In this document: positions 24,696-37,329 of the stretch, one piece after another
Layout: each line of letters opens with the position of its first letter
Position numbering within the stretch: the first letter of the stretch is position 1
Assembly (NCBI RefSeq): GCF_023656415.1
Contig: NZ_JAMOIL010000002.1
Span: 1-64,000, forward strand
Reading direction: 5' to 3'
DNA: 64,000 bases
Origin: Nocardioides bruguierae
GTDB taxonomy: Bacteria; Actinomycetota; Actinomycetes; Propionibacteriales; Nocardioidaceae
Position numbers and translations under genes: made by a program
Notes under the pieces: generated by a model
Database searches by the model: none
Told to the model about the DNA's origin: nothing
Seen by the model: the letters and a program-made list of their open reading frames with translations, nothing else

Positions 24696-27600
24696 AGCAC
24701 CCGGCGCAGCCACCGCGGCTGCCACCAGTTCGCCTCCCGCAGCAGCACCATCGTGGCCGGCACCAGCAGCAGCCGCACGACGGTCGCGTCGACCAGCACG
24801 GCGACGGCGAGCCCGACCGCGAGCATCGTGACCACCACGTCCCCGGTGAACGCGAACGCCCCGAACACGCTGACCATGATCGCGGCCGCCGCCGTGATGA
24901 CCCGGGCGGTGGCCGAGAGCCCGGTGGCCACCGCGTCGGTGGTGCCACGCCCGGCCAGGTGCTCCTCCCGCACCCGGCTGAGCAGGAAGACCTCGTAGTC
25001 CATCGACAGCCCGAAGACGATCGCGAACATCATCATCGGCACGAAGGACTCCACCGGCACCGCCTCGTCCAGGCCGAAGAGCTGCGAGCCCCACTGCCAC
25101 TGGAAGACGGCCACCACGACGCCGTAGGAGGCGCCGATGGAGATCAGGTTCATCACCGCAGCCTTGAGCGCGACGACGGGGCTGCGGAAGGTGACCGTCA
25201 GCAGCACGAACGCGGCACCCACCACGAAGGCCACGATGAGCGGCAGCCGGTCGGTGAGCCGGTCCCCCATCTCCACCTGGCCGACGGTCTGGCCCGTCAT
25301 CATCAGCGGGGCGCCGGTGGCCTCCTCGACGGCGTCACCGGTCTCGCCGAGGAGCCGGTGCACGGTGTCGGTGGTGCCGGCGTCCTGCGGCTCGGTGTCG
25401 GGCACGACGGTGGCGGTCGCGACCTCGCCGTCGGCGGAGGCGACGAAGGCGGTCACGGACGCGACCCCGTCGGTGTCCCCCACGAGGGTCGCGGCCTCGG
25501 TCATCGCCTCGGCCCTGGCGGCCTCGGGGACCTCGCGCAGGTCGAGCACGGCGGTGACGGAGGCGGGCGCGCCCGGGCCGAACCCCTCGACGGTGCGGTC
25601 GTAGGCCGTGCGGGTCGTGGTGCCGACGGGGTCGGCCCCCTCGTCCACGTGCCCGAGCCGGATGGAGGCCAGCGGCACGGCCAGCACCCCGAGCAGGAGC
25701 ACGCCCAGCACGGTGACCGCCACCGGGCGCCGGGCCACGGCACGGGCGAACGAGGCCCAGCGGTCCCGGCCACCCTCCTGGGCGTCCTCCTGGCTGGTCG
25801 GCCCCTCCGCCACGGGCCGCCGCACGCGCAGCCGGTCGATCCGCCGCCCGAGCAGCACGGTCGCGGCCGGCACCACGGTGACGGCCGCCAGCGCGGCCGT
25901 GGCCAGCGTGACGACGGCGGCCAGGCCCAGCCGTCCGACGAAGTCGACGCCGCTCACGTAGAGGCCCAGCAGGGCCACGGCGACGGTGCCGGCGGCCACC
26001 AGCACCGAGTGCCCGGCGCTGCGCTGGGCGTCGCGGACGGCGGCGGCCGGCTCGGCGCCCTCGAGCAGCCGCTGCCGGGCGCGGGTGAGCAGGAACAGCG
26101 CGTAGTCGATGCCGCAGCCGAGCCCGATCATGAGCGCGAGCGTCGGCGCGGAGGTGCCCAGGGTCAGCACCGCGGCCAGGAGCAGCAGGAGCGCGGACCC
26201 GGCCAGCGCGCCCAGCACCGCCGAGGCCAGGGGCAGCAGCGCGCCGAGCACCGAGCCGAACGCCAGCAGCAGGACCAGCAGCGCCACGCCCAGCCCGATC
26301 ATCTCGGGCAGCCGGTGGCCGCCGGGGTGCTGCGCGGACTCGACCACGTCGCCCAGCACGCCCGCCCACGAGACCTCGACGGTGCTCGGCAGGTCGTCGG
26401 TCGGCGCCAGGAGCGCGTCCACATCGGCATCGTCGAGGGAGCGGGGGTTCTCGGGGAGCCGCAGGGTGACCAGGGCGGTGGTGCCGTCGTCGCTGACGGT
26501 GCCCGGGGCCAGCGGCTCGCTGACCGAGGACACCCCGTCCACCGCCGCCAGGTCCGCGGAGAACGCGTCGAGCGCGGCGGCGTCGACGGAGGCCAGGCCG
26601 TCGGGGTCGTGCAGGACGACGGTGGCGCTGTACCCGCCGGCCTGGCCCGAATCCTGGCCCGACCCCTGGCCCGCGGCCGGGTGCTCGGCGAGCAGGTCGG
26701 CGGCCGCGACGGCCTGGCTGTCGGGCACGTCGATGTCGTCGGTGTAGGTGCCGCCCCAGGTGGCGGCCGCCGCCAGCAGAGCCACCACCAGGACGAGCCA
26801 GGCGGCGAGCACGGAGCGGGGCCGGTGGACCGGCAGGTCGGCGGCACGGCCCACGAGCCGGGCGGCCCGCACACGGGCACGGCCCCACGGGGGCGGGCCG
26901 GGGTCCGGGTGCTGCTGCGGGGCGGTCGGGGCTTCTCGGTCGTCAGTGGTGGACACGAGACCCATCGCACCGGCTCCGCCTCCGGGGCGACCCGGGCCCC
27001 GACCGCGGAGGTCCTGCCGGTCACCTGACGATCCGCTGACGACGGCTCCGGTCCCCGGGGCGCCCGGCAGGGACAGCTCCGCCGCCAGGCCGGGGCCCTC
27101 CTCCCGCGGCAGCAGCCTCAGCACGCCGCCGTGCCGTGCCGCGGTCTCCGCCACGATGGCCAGGCCGAGCCCGCTGCCACCGCCGTCGGTGGCGGCACCG
27201 CCGGTGGAGAAGGGGGCGGCGCCGACGTCGTCCTGCGGGCCGGGGCGACCCGCCCGACCCGGGTCCCCGCGCCAGAACCGGTCGGTGGCGAGCGTCCGCT
27301 GCTCGTCACCCAGCCCGGGGCCGTCGTCCAGCACCCGCACGGCGACGTCGCCCGCCTCGTCGTGCGCCAGCACCACCTCGACCCGGCCGCCGCCTTTCCC
27401 CAGGCCGTGCCGCACCGCGTTCACCACGAGGTTGTCGACGGCTCGCCGCAGGGCGGGCCGGTCGCCCAGCACCGGTGCGGGCCCGGCGGCGACGGGTGGG
27501 ACGAGCCGCGGGCGGCCCGCTGCGTCCGTGCCCGCGAGCACCGCCAGGGCGGTGCACGACTCCGCGACGACCGCGGCCAGGTCCACCGGCTCGCTCGTGT

Positions 27601-28564
27601 GCGGGGCCCCGGCGTCCATCCGCGCCAGGACGAGCATCTCCTCCACCAGCACCCGCAGCCGGTCGGCCTCCCGGCCCACGGAGTCCAGCGCCTCGTCGGT
27701 GTCCGCGGGCGTGGGCAGGGCGCCGGCGCGGTGCAGGTCGCCCCAGGCCGCGAGAGCCGTCACGGGCGTCCGCAGCTCGTGCGAGGCGTCGGCGAGGAAC
27801 TGGCGGACGGCGGCCTCCGAGCGCGCCCGGGCCGCGAACGCCTCGTTCAGCGCGGTGGCCACCTCGTGGGTCTCGGTGCCGGGGGCGCCGGGCGGCACCA
27901 CGGCGTCCTCGCCGGCCTCGATCGCCCGGGCCGCCCGCGTCATCCGGCGCAGCGGGAGCAGCCCGACCCGCACCAGCCCGGCGGCCGCCAGCGCGCCCAG
28001 GAGGAGCACCAGGACGCCGGCGACCAGCTCGACCAGCAGCAGGGCCCGCAGCGCCGCGACGTCGTCGGCCAGCGGGAGCCCCACCACGACGGCGTCGACC
28101 CTGACCCGGTCGGAGTCGCGCGAGGTGCCGCTGCGCACGAGCAGCCTGCTGTCCGGCGCCAGCGAGACCCGCAGCAGTCGGACGGCGTCCTCCCCCTCCC
28201 CCGCGGTGACCAGCGTCTGCTCGGGTGCGGTGCGGGCGAGGTCGACGGCGTCGTCCATGGCCGAGGACGGCAGGCCCGTGGGCGCCTGCTCCCCCACCAC
28301 CGCGCCGTCCTCGTCCAGCGCGACGACGAGGAGACCACCGGGCACGATCCCAGTGAGCGTGCCCGGGTCGACGGTGACGGGGCGTCCGGGGTCCAGCAGC
28401 GCGACCCGGGCAGCGGTGCGCTCGAGCGCCTCGTCGGTGCGGCCGGCGAGGTGGTGGCGCAGCCCGAGCCAGGCGGTCACGTCGACGGCGACGAGGCCGG
28501 CGAGCAGCACCGCCACGGTCACCAGGACCAGCCGGCCCCGCAGGCTCGTCGCCGGAGGCGTCAC
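24686..28564 (-). CDS. Sensor histidine kinase fused in frame to an MMPL/RND transporter
   Basis: One open frame of 1292 residues. Residues 1-505 are a membrane sensor kinase: TM1 11-33, TM2 about 173-195, a HAMP-like linker, ASHELRTPVT with His262, and G boxes DDGPGLGDEQ and GGSGLGLAIV. Residues 534-1292 form a complete MMPL-family exporter, with the TM4 and TM10 proton-relay Asp-Tyr pairs at Asp820 (GIDYALF) and Asp1189 (SMDYEVFL). The 28-residue linker has A or T at 8 of 26 third codon positions, unlike the genes around it, and contains an operator repeat. ATG 26965 (residue 534) would give a normal 759-residue transporter. The kinase GTG overlaps the regulator's stop (GTGA). A functional fusion or loss of the kinase's stop is possible. 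Confidence 0.75.
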   Translation of the reverse strand: MTPPATSLRGRLVLVTVAVLLAGLVAVDVTAWLGLRHHLAGRTDEALERTAARVALLDPGRPVTVDPGTLTGIVPGGLLVVALDEDGAVVGEQAPTGLPSSAMDDAVDLARTAPEQTLVTAGEGEDAVRLLRVSLAPDSRLLVRSGTSRDSDRVRVDAVVVGLPLADDVAALRALLLVELVAGVLVLLLGALAAAGLVRVGLLPLRRMTRAARAIEAGEDAVVPPGAPGTETHEVATALNEAFAARARSEAAVRQFLADASHELRTPVTALAAWGDLHRAGALPTPADTDEALDSVGREADRLRVLVEEMLVLARMDAGAPHTSEPVDLAAVVAESCTALAVLAGTDAAGRPRLVPPVAAGPAPVLGDRPALRRAVDNLVVNAVRHGLGKGGGRVEVVLAHDEAGDVAVRVLDDGPGLGDEQRTLATDRFWRGDPGRAGRPGPQDDVGAAPFSTGGAATDGGGSGLGLAIVAETAARHGGVLRLLPREEGPGLAAELSLPGAPGTGAVVSGSSGDRQDLRGRGPGRPGGGAGAMGLVSTTDDREAPTAPQQHPDPGPPPWGRARVRAARLVGRAADLPVHRPRSVLAAWLVLVVALLAAAATWGGTYTDDIDVPDSQAVAAADLLAEHPAAGQGSGQDSGQAGGYSATVVLHDPDGLASVDAAALDAFSADLAAVDGVSSVSEPLAPGTVSDDGTTALVTLRLPENPRSLDDADVDALLAPTDDLPSTVEVSWAGVLGDVVESAQHPGGHRLPEMIGLGVALLVLLLAFGSVLGALLPLASAVLGALAGSALLLLLAAVLTLGTSAPTLALMIGLGCGIDYALFLLTRARQRLLEGAEPAAAVRDAQRSAGHSVLVAAGTVAVALLGLYVSGVDFVGRLGLAAVVTLATAALAAVTVVPAATVLLGRRIDRLRVRRPVAEGPTSQEDAQEGGRDRWASFARAVARRPVAVTVLGVLLLGVLAVPLASIRLGHVDEGADPVGTTTRTAYDRTVEGFGPGAPASVTAVLDLREVPEAARAEAMTEAATLVGDTDGVASVTAFVASADGEVATATVVPDTEPQDAGTTDTVHRLLGETGDAVEEATGAPLMMTGQTVGQVEMGDRLTDRLPLIVAFVVGAAFVLLTVTFRSPVVALKAAVMNLISIGASYGVVVAVFQWQWGSQLFGLDEAVPVESFVPMMMFAIVFGLSMDYEVFLLSRVREEHLAGRGTTDAVATGLSATARVITAAAAIMVSVFGAFAFTGDVVVTMLAVGLAVAVLVDATVVRLLLVPATMVLLREANWWQPRWLRRVLPG
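27023..27042. promoter_or_regulatory. Response-regulator direct repeat upstream of the MMPL start
   Basis: ACCTGACGATCCGCTGACGA holds two TGACG half-sites 11 bp apart, the one-turn spacing favoured by OmpR-type regulators. On the coding strand it reads GTCAG-N6-GTCAG. It lies 58 bp before ATG 26965 and matches the site in front of the regulator gene at 16 flanking positions plus one of four in the middle. It argues for a separate transporter promoter inside the fused frame. Confidence 0.6.
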
Positions 28565-29295
28565 GCGCGCGGCTCCCGCAGCACGTAGCCGAAGCCGCGG
28601 ACCGTGTGCAGGAGCGGCTCACGCCCGGCGTCCACCTTGCGCCGCAGCTGGCTGACGAACTTCTCCACCACGCCGCCGTCGCCGCCGAAGTCGTAGCGCC
28701 ACACGTGGTCGAGGATCTGCTGCTTGCTCAGCACCCGTCCGGCGTTGAGGGCCAGCACGTGCAGCACCCGGAACTCCGTGGGAGACAGGGTGAGCGGCTG
28801 CCCGTCGCGCAGCACCTCGTGGGAGTCCTCACGCACCTCGAGGTCTCCCACTCGCAGCCCCGGCAGCTCCGCCTCGGCCGGCTGCGGCGCCCGGGTGCGG
28901 CGGAGCACCGCCTGCACGCGCGCCACCAGCTCCGCCACCGAGAACGGCTTGGTCAGGTAGTCGTCGCCGCCCAGGGCGAAGCCGGTGAGCCGGTCGTCGA
29001 CGCCGTCGCGGGCGGTGAGGAAGACGACGGCCACGCCCGGGTGGTGCTCGCGCACGTGGGCGCAGAGGTCGAGCCCCGACCCGTCGGGCAGCATCACGTC
29101 GAGCACGACGAGGTCCGGCAGCCGCTCGGCGAGGGCGGCGCGGGCCGCGGCGACGGTGCCGACGGTGCGCACCCCGTGCCCGGCGAAGGAGAGCGTGCGC
29201 CCCAGCACCGTGCGCAGCGACGCCTCGTCCTCCACGACCAGCAGGTCGGCGGGCGGGTCCGTACGCGTCTCGGTGGCGGGCGACAGGGAGGGCAC
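28561..29295 (-). CDS. OmpR-family response regulator, partner of the MMPL-linked kinase
   Basis: A 244-residue regulator. The receiver has Glu22/Asp23, phospho-acceptor Asp66 (VLDVMLPDGSG), Thr94 and Lys116 (LTKPFSVAEL). The winged-helix part carries the LSPTEFRVLHVLALNAGRV and HTVRGFGYVL signatures. The start GTG 29295 follows a 17-residue leader; a 24 bp gap separates it from a direct repeat likely bound by the protein itself. The gene is translated into the kinase by GTGA overlap, making them a genuine pair. Target candidates are its own promoter and the MMPL transporter. Confidence 0.93.
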   Translation of the reverse strand: MPSLSPATETRTDPPADLLVVEDEASLRTVLGRTLSFAGHGVRTVGTVAAARAALAERLPDLVVLDVMLPDGSGLDLCAHVREHHPGVAVVFLTARDGVDDRLTGFALGGDDYLTKPFSVAELVARVQAVLRRTRAPQPAEAELPGLRVGDLEVREDSHEVLRDGQPLTLSPTEFRVLHVLALNAGRVLSKQQILDHVWRYDFGGDGGVVEKFVSQLRRKVDAGREPLLHTVRGFGYVLREPRA

Positions 29296-29315
29296 CCGCC
29301 CAGTGTGGGGGTCGT

Positions 29316-29335
29316 ACCTGACGGTTGGCTGACGA
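29316..29335. promoter_or_regulatory. Autoregulatory direct repeat upstream of the response regulator
   Basis: ACCTGACGGTTGGCTGACGA has two TGACG half-sites with an 11-bp period (29319-29323 and 29330-29334) and shares its outer eight bases on each side with the repeat at 27023-27042. It lies 21 bp before the regulator's GTG. Self-binding would give autoregulation. Confidence 0.6.
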
Positions 29336-29434
29336 TCGGCACCCGGAGCGGTGCCGACGCCCGCCCCGACGGGTGGAGGACCGTCAGCCGCGGGCGGGGC
29401 CGTCCCTCAGCCGCCGGCGCCAGGCTCGGTGCCC

Positions 29435-30055
29435 ATGTCGACCACCAGGCCTCCCGCCCCCGCCACGCCCGCCCCCTCTCCCCCACCCGACAGCGGACGC
29501 CGCCGGACCCGGCTGCTCGTCGTCGGGCTGCTGACCGGCGTCCTGGTGCTCCTGGTGGGCCTGCTGCTGGGCTCCCACGCCGTGGAGCGACGGCTCGAGG
29601 ACCGGCTGGCGGACGCGCTCACCTGCACCGGGGACGACGAGACGGATGCTTCCGTGGACCTCGACGTCTCCACCTGGCGGCTGCCCCTCGCCCTGGCCGG
29701 CGGCTCGCTGGGGGACGTCGGCGTGCACCTGGAGCGCGACGACGCGACGTTGGATCTCCGGCTGCGCGACGCCCGGCGCGGCGAGGAGGGCACCCTCACC
29801 CACGACGGCGGCAGCCTGACCCTCGTGGTGCCGCTGGCGCAGGCCCGCGAGATCGCCGCCGGCCTCGCGGGGCGCAGCAGCACCGGAAGGACGGACCGCG
29901 GGCTCGGCGACGGCCTCACCATCGAGAGCGTGCGGCTGCGGGGCGGCGCGGTGGTGCTCCAGGCCGCGCTGCCGGCCGGCACCCTCGGTGGCGACGGGCC
30001 GGCCGCCGGCCCCGCCCCGGACGGGCCGCTGACGGCGCTCCCGGGGTGCGGCTGA
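29435..30055 (+). CDS. DUF2993/LmeA-like secreted protein
   Basis: A 206-residue protein with one N-terminal transmembrane anchor (about 26-48) and an extracytoplasmic beta-rich domain resembling DUF2993, the family of the mycobacterial lipid-binding protein LmeA. The hydrophobic-and-charged alternation in residues 70-150, with VDLDVSTWRLPLALAGG and LTLVVPLAQAREIAAGL, fits a lipid-binding beta-sheet. It is divergent from the regulator-kinase-MMPL unit and may belong to the same cell-envelope response. The family is tentative because similarity is low. Confidence 0.6.
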   Translation: MSTTRPPAPATPAPSPPPDSGRRRTRLLVVGLLTGVLVLLVGLLLGSHAVERRLEDRLADALTCTGDDETDASVDLDVSTWRLPLALAGGSLGDVGVHLERDDATLDLRLRDARRGEEGTLTHDGGSLTLVVPLAQAREIAAGLAGRSSTGRTDRGLGDGLTIESVRLRGGAVVLQAALPAGTLGGDGPAAGPAPDGPLTALPGCG

Positions 30056-30086
30056 GGCTGAGACTGGGGGCCGACGCCCGCGGCCC

Positions 30087-31307
30087 TCAGGCCGTGTGGT
30101 CGGGCGGCACCGGGCGCTCGCGGGCAGCACCCACGGCCAGCGCCGAGGGCACCACCATGGCGGCGAGGAACAGCAGCATGTGCAGGGTGCCGACGTGGTC
30201 GGCCAGCCAGCCGAGCAACGGCGGGCCCGCGAGGAACGCACCGTAGCCGATGGTGGAGACCACGGAGACCCGGGCGGCGGCGCGCACCGGGTCGTCCGCC
30301 GCGGCCGACATGCCGACGGGGAAGCCGAGGGCCGCGCCGGCGCCCCAGAAGAGGATGCCGACGACGACCACCGCGAGGTGGGGGCCGAAGACGGTGAGGA
30401 GCACGCCCACGAAGGTGCACGCGGCACTCGCGAGCAGGACGCGGACGCGACCCAGCCGGTCGAGCAGGGCCGTGCCCACCAGGCGACCGGTCGTCATCGC
30501 CACCACGAAGACCGTGAAGCCGCCGACGCCGGCCCAGTGCGGCAGGTCGTAGCCGTCGATCAGCGCCAGCGAGAGCCAATCGTTGGCGGTGCCCTCCGTG
30601 AGGGCGAAGGCGAGCACCATCAGCCCCAGCGCGAGGGTGCGGCCCTCGCCCCAGGCCGAGCGCGAGTCACGCACGACCGCGGTCTCGTCGTCCTCGTCCT
30701 GCGGCTCCAGGAAGCGTGCCGCCGTCAGGTGCGCGGCCACCAGGACCACGGCCACCACGACGCCCACGTGGACCAGCACGTCGACGTGCAGCGCCAGCAG
30801 CACCGTGGCGACGCCGAGGCCCAGGAACGAGCCCAGGCTCCAGCCGGCGTGGAAGCGGGGCATGATGGTGTAGCCCAGCCGCCGCTCGACCTCGGCGCCC
30901 TCGACGTTCATGGCCACGTCCCACGAGCCGTTGCCCATGCCGAGCAGGAAGAGCCCCACGACCGTGACGGCGGGCGTGCCGAGCACGGCACCCAGCACGG
31001 CGACCAGGAGACCCACGGTGTCGAGCAGGGCGCCGACCCGGACCGTGTTGCCCGCACCGATGCGACCGATCACCCAGCCCGTGGCGGGCAGCGCCAGCAG
31101 GGAGCCGCACGAGGTTGCGAGGAGCAGCAGGCCCAGCGCACCGTTGCTCAGGTCGAGCCGCTCGCGGACGTCCGGCAGCCGCGAGGCGAACGTCGCGAAG
31201 ACGATCCCGTTGAGCGCGAAGCTGCCGGCCACGCTGTTGCGGGCCAGGACGAGGCGGGGCGGCAGGGACGCCGGACGGGGGCTCCGACGGGGTGCGGTGG
31301 TGCTCAC
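30087..31307 (-). CDS. MFS transporter
   Basis: A 406-residue major facilitator superfamily protein with twelve predicted helices and the MFS fold split near residue 200 by a charged loop (FLEPQDEDDETAVV). The first segment contains the AFNG-like start ASRLPDVRERL, and Gly-rich helices follow. The family includes proton-driven drug or metabolite exporters; substrate is undefined. The GTG 31307 is used. It ends 31 bp from the convergent DUF2993 gene, and the next gene on its strand is DUF2550, 80 bp away. Confidence 0.88.
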   Translation of the reverse strand: MSTTAPRRSPRPASLPPRLVLARNSVAGSFALNGIVFATFASRLPDVRERLDLSNGALGLLLLATSCGSLLALPATGWVIGRIGAGNTVRVGALLDTVGLLVAVLGAVLGTPAVTVVGLFLLGMGNGSWDVAMNVEGAEVERRLGYTIMPRFHAGWSLGSFLGLGVATVLLALHVDVLVHVGVVVAVVLVAAHLTAARFLEPQDEDDETAVVRDSRSAWGEGRTLALGLMVLAFALTEGTANDWLSLALIDGYDLPHWAGVGGFTVFVVAMTTGRLVGTALLDRLGRVRVLLASAACTFVGVLLTVFGPHLAVVVVGILFWGAGAALGFPVGMSAAADDPVRAAARVSVVSTIGYGAFLAGPPLLGWLADHVGTLHMLLFLAAMVVPSALAVGAARERPVPPDHTA

Positions 31308-31387
31308 GAGCCCACTGTGACACCCCGGAGGTTTACCGGTCTACCCAGCTGCCTCGGAAGGCGCCGAGCCGGCGGTCCGGGCCGACA

Positions 31388-31840
31388 TCAGGAGCGGGCG
31401 CCGCCGGGCATCTCGGCCCCGGGAGGACGCGCCTCCAGCCAGGCCTGGAACCCGGTGACCGTCTCCGGGGCCATGGCGAGCTCGACCGCACCCCGGGGGC
31501 CGGTGCAGGTGATCACCACGTGGCCCGGGTACAGAGCCATCTGCTCGTCGCCGTCGGGATGGCGGCGGCCGTGGTACTCCAGCTCGGCCCGCGCCCAGGC
31601 GCTCTTCGGCAGCGGGGAGAGGGAGAAGACGCGGAACCACTCGAGACGCTCGTCGGCGTACCGGCCCACGCCCAGCGCCCAGCCGCGACCGGGGCGGCTG
31701 GCGTCGACCCGGTGGGCGAGCTCGAACGTGCCGCCGTGGCGGCCGAGGAGGCGACGTCGCAGGACGAGACCCACGACGTAGAGGAGCAGGAGGGCGAGGA
31801 GCACCAGGGCCGCGTCCAGCAGCCACTCCCAGATCGCCAT
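31388..31840 (-). CDS. DUF2550 family membrane protein
   Basis: A 150-residue protein with one N-terminal helix (about 8-28) followed by a soluble domain with the conserved pattern LGVGRYADERLEWFRVFSLS. It belongs to DUF2550, present in most actinobacteria directly after atpC. The position beside the ATP synthase operon is conserved, but the sequence does not reveal its function. An ATG start at 31840 agrees with the family. The atp terminator lies between it and atpC, so it is likely transcribed separately. Confidence 0.85.
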   Translation of the reverse strand: MAIWEWLLDAALVLLALLLLYVVGLVLRRRLLGRHGGTFELAHRVDASRPGRGWALGVGRYADERLEWFRVFSLSPLPKSAWARAELEYHGRRHPDGDEQMALYPGHVVITCTGPRGAVELAMAPETVTGFQAWLEARPPGAEMPGGARS

Positions 31841-31923
31841 CCGCACCTCCTCCGCGCCACGCCGCGCTCGTGACCAGAGCCTAGCGGCCCCGGTCGAGAC
31901 CTGCCGCAGGCAGGGTGGACGCA

Positions 31924-31960
31924 CGGACGCCCCGTGCCCTCAGGGGGCACGGGGCGTCCG
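31924..31960 (-). terminator. Rho-independent-type terminator of the atp operon
   Basis: CGGACGCCCCGTGCCC (31924-31939) pairs perfectly with its reverse complement at 31945-31960 around the loop TCAGG, giving a 16-base-pair stem 13 bp past the atpC stop. There is no T-run, but such GC-only hairpins commonly terminate in high-GC actinobacteria. Confidence 0.8.
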
Positions 31961-31972
31961 GGACGCACGGCG

Positions 31973-32373
31973 TCAGCCGCGCGATGCCTCGTAGGCGCGC
32001 ATGCGCGCCTCGGCCCGGCGCAGGCGCATCTCGCGCTCGTCGCCGGTGGGGAGGTGCTCGGCGGACTCGAGCTCCGCGTGCACCTCGTCGATCTTGATCT
32101 CCTCGGCGAGCAGCGCCCGCTCGGTGAGGATCGAGACCCGGTCGTCGGACACGGAGACGAACCCACCGTCCACCGCAGCGTGGACGACGCCCTCAGGCGT
32201 CGTGACCTCGACAGCGGCGTCCGTGAGCAGCGACAGCAGCGGCGCGTGCCCCTGCAGGATGCCCAGGTCGCCCTCGACCGTCCGGGCGATCACCATGGAG
32301 GCCTCGCCCGACCACACGACGCGGTCGGCCGCGACCATCTCGACCTGGAGGCCGGTTCCCACGGAGACAGCCA

Positions 32374-32374
<1 letters not shown>
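31973..32374 (-). CDS. atpC: ATP synthase F1 epsilon subunit
   Basis: A 133-residue epsilon subunit of the F1 stalk, with an N-terminal ten-strand beta-sandwich (1-85: VSVGTGLQVEMVAADRVVWSG) and a C-terminal helical arm with a basic end. It couples c-ring rotation to catalysis and acts as a brake. Length matches family members. Its ATG overlaps the atpD stop (ATGA), so it is translated with atpD. It is the last gene of the operon before the terminator. Confidence 0.95.
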
Positions 32375-33837
<1,463 letters not shown>

Positions 33838-33848
33838 TCACTCCGTGG

Positions 33849-34784
33849 TCAGTCGGACCCAGCGTTGGCGTCGGCGAGGGCGTTGACGCCACCGACGATC
33901 TCGCTGATCTCCTGGGTAATGCCGGCCTGGCGGGCCTGGTTGGCGATGCGGGTGTACTTCTTGATGAGCTCCTCCGCGTTGTCGGTCGCGGACTTCATCG
34001 CCTTCTGACGGGCGGCCAGCTCGGAGGCGGCGGCCTGCAGCAGGCAGAAGTAGATCCGGCTCACGACGTACTGCGGCAGCAGCGCGTCGAGGACCTCCTC
34101 GGCGGACGGCTCGAACTCGTACAGCGGCAGCAGGTCGGAGTCCTCCGGCTGCTCCACGCCCTCCACGACCTCCAGCGGCAGCAGGCGCGTCGCGTGGGGC
34201 TCCTGCGTCAGCATCGAGATGAACCGCGTGAACACCACGTGGACCTCGTCCACGCCGGCGATCTCGCTGTCCGTGGCCTCGGCACCGCCGGCGCCGTTGA
34301 GGAAGGCCTCGATCAGCGTCGCGCCCATCTCGGCCGCGGCGTCGTAGGTGGGGCTGTCGGAGAAGCCCGTCCACGAGTGGGCCACTGGCCGGCCGCGGAA
34401 GCGGTAGTAGGCCTCGGCCTTGCGCCCCGAGAGGTACAGGTCGACCTCCTTGCCCTCCTCGGTGAGGCGACCGACCAGACGCTCGGCCTCCTTCAGCACG
34501 CTCGAGGAGTAGGCGCCCGCCAGGCCACGGTCGCTGGTGATCACCAGGACCGCGGCACGCTGGGGGTTCTCGGGCTCGGTCGTCAGCACGTGGTCGACGT
34601 CGGAGTACGTCGCCACGGCCGACACGGCACGCGTCAGCTCTCGCGCGTAGGGCGCAGCGGCCTGTGCCCGCTGCTGCGCCTTGATGATGCGCGAGGCAGC
34701 GATGAGCTCCATGGCTCGGGTGATCTTCTTCATCGACTGGGTCGACTTGATGCGTGCCCGGTACTCACGCAGCGAGACTGCCAT
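33849..34784 (-). CDS. atpG: ATP synthase F1 gamma subunit
   Basis: A 311-residue gamma subunit, the rotating central shaft of F1. It has the two long coiled helices at the ends (the [16 protein letters not shown] start and the [16 protein letters not shown] end) and a Rossmann-like middle. The [11 protein letters not shown] motif near residue 80 is the family signature. Its length is somewhat above that of the E. coli subunit, as in other actinobacteria. Confidence 0.97.
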   Translation of the reverse strand: MAVSLREYRARIKSTQSMKKITRAMELIAASRIIKAQQRAQAAAPYARELTRAVSAVATYSDVDHVLTTEPENPQRAAVLVITSDRGLAGAYSSSVLKEAERLVGRLTEEGKEVDLYLSGRKAEAYYRFRGRPVAHSWTGFSDSPTYDAAAEMGATLIEAFLNGAGGAEATDSEIAGVDEVHVVFTRFISMLTQEPHATRLLPLEVVEGVEQPEDSDLLPLYEFEPSAEEVLDALLPQYVVSRIYFCLLQAAASELAARQKAMKSATDNAEELIKKYTRIANQARQAGITQEISEIVGGVNALADANAGSD

Positions 34785-34824
34785 GTGCGCTCACCTCCTT
34801 GCTCGTCGTCGGGATCGTCACGGG

Positions 34825-36459
<1,635 letters not shown>

Positions 36460-36509
36460 CGTCGTTCCTTCTCTCTGTGTCGTGCGGGAGTCAGGTGGGT
36501 GGGGGCCGG

Positions 36510-37328
36510 TCAGCCGGCGAGCGAGCGGCGGGCGTCAGCGAGCCGGCCGGAGACCGTCCCGTCGATGACGTCGTCGCCGATCTCGACGCGCATGCCGCCC
36601 AGGAGGGCGGGGTCGACGACCAGGTTGAGGTGGACCGGCCGCCCGTACTGACGGGTCAGGGCCTGGGCGAGACGCTCACGGTCGGTGTCGGACAGGGGCT
36701 GCGCCACGCGGACCGTGGCGACGTCCTGGCCGTGCACGTGCGCGGCGACCTTCTGGTACTCGGCGAGCGCGACGCCGACGGTCCGGTAGGTGCCGGACAG
36801 TGCCTGGGTGGCGAGCGCCTGGGTGGCGGGAAGAGCCTTGCCCTCGAGCAGCGAGGACACCAGGGCGCCCTTGTCACCCACCGACCGCGCGGGGTCGGAC
36901 AGGGCGTCACGCAGGGCGGGGTTCTTCTTCACCGTCTGGGCGAAGACGAACAGCTCGTCGGCCAGACGACCGGCGTCGCCGCCGGTCGCGCGGACACGAG
37001 CGACCACCGAGAGGTGCTCGAGCGCGTCCGCGAGGTCACGGGTGACGGTCCAGCGACGGCTCACGGCCGAACGGGACAGCGCGAGGCTGATCTCGTCGAC
37101 CTTGCCCCCGAGGACCTCGCCCACGAGGCCCGAGCGGGCCTCGACGGGGACGGAGACATCGGTGGTGAACCGGCGCAGCGCCGCCTCCCCGCGCAGCGTC
37201 CGGGCGACGCTGAACAGGTTGTCCGCCACCGTCGCTGCCGCCTCCGGCGAGCCGGAGAGCGCGCTCTCCAGCTCGCCGGTGAGGACGGCGACGGCATCGG
37301 CGGAGGCTCCGCGGAAGTCCGAGGTCAT
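36510..37328 (-). CDS. atpH: ATP synthase F1 delta subunit
   Basis: A 272-residue delta subunit that joins F1 to the peripheral stalk. The core delta domain occupies roughly 90-270, with the [21 protein letters not shown] motif typical of the family. An N-terminal helical region makes it larger than the E. coli subunit (177 residues), as common in actinobacteria, but it is not the fused b-delta form of mycobacteria. It starts one base after the atpF stop. Confidence 0.95.
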   Translation of the reverse strand: MTSDFRGASADAVAVLTGELESALSGSPEAAATVADNLFSVARTLRGEAALRRFTTDVSVPVEARSGLVGEVLGGKVDEISLALSRSAVSRRWTVTRDLADALEHLSVVARVRATGGDAGRLADELFVFAQTVKKNPALRDALSDPARSVGDKGALVSSLLEGKALPATQALATQALSGTYRTVGVALAEYQKVAAHVHGQDVATVRVAQPLSDTDRERLAQALTRQYGRPVHLNLVVDPALLGGMRVEIGDDVIDGTVSGRLADARRSLAG

Positions 37329-37329
37329 G

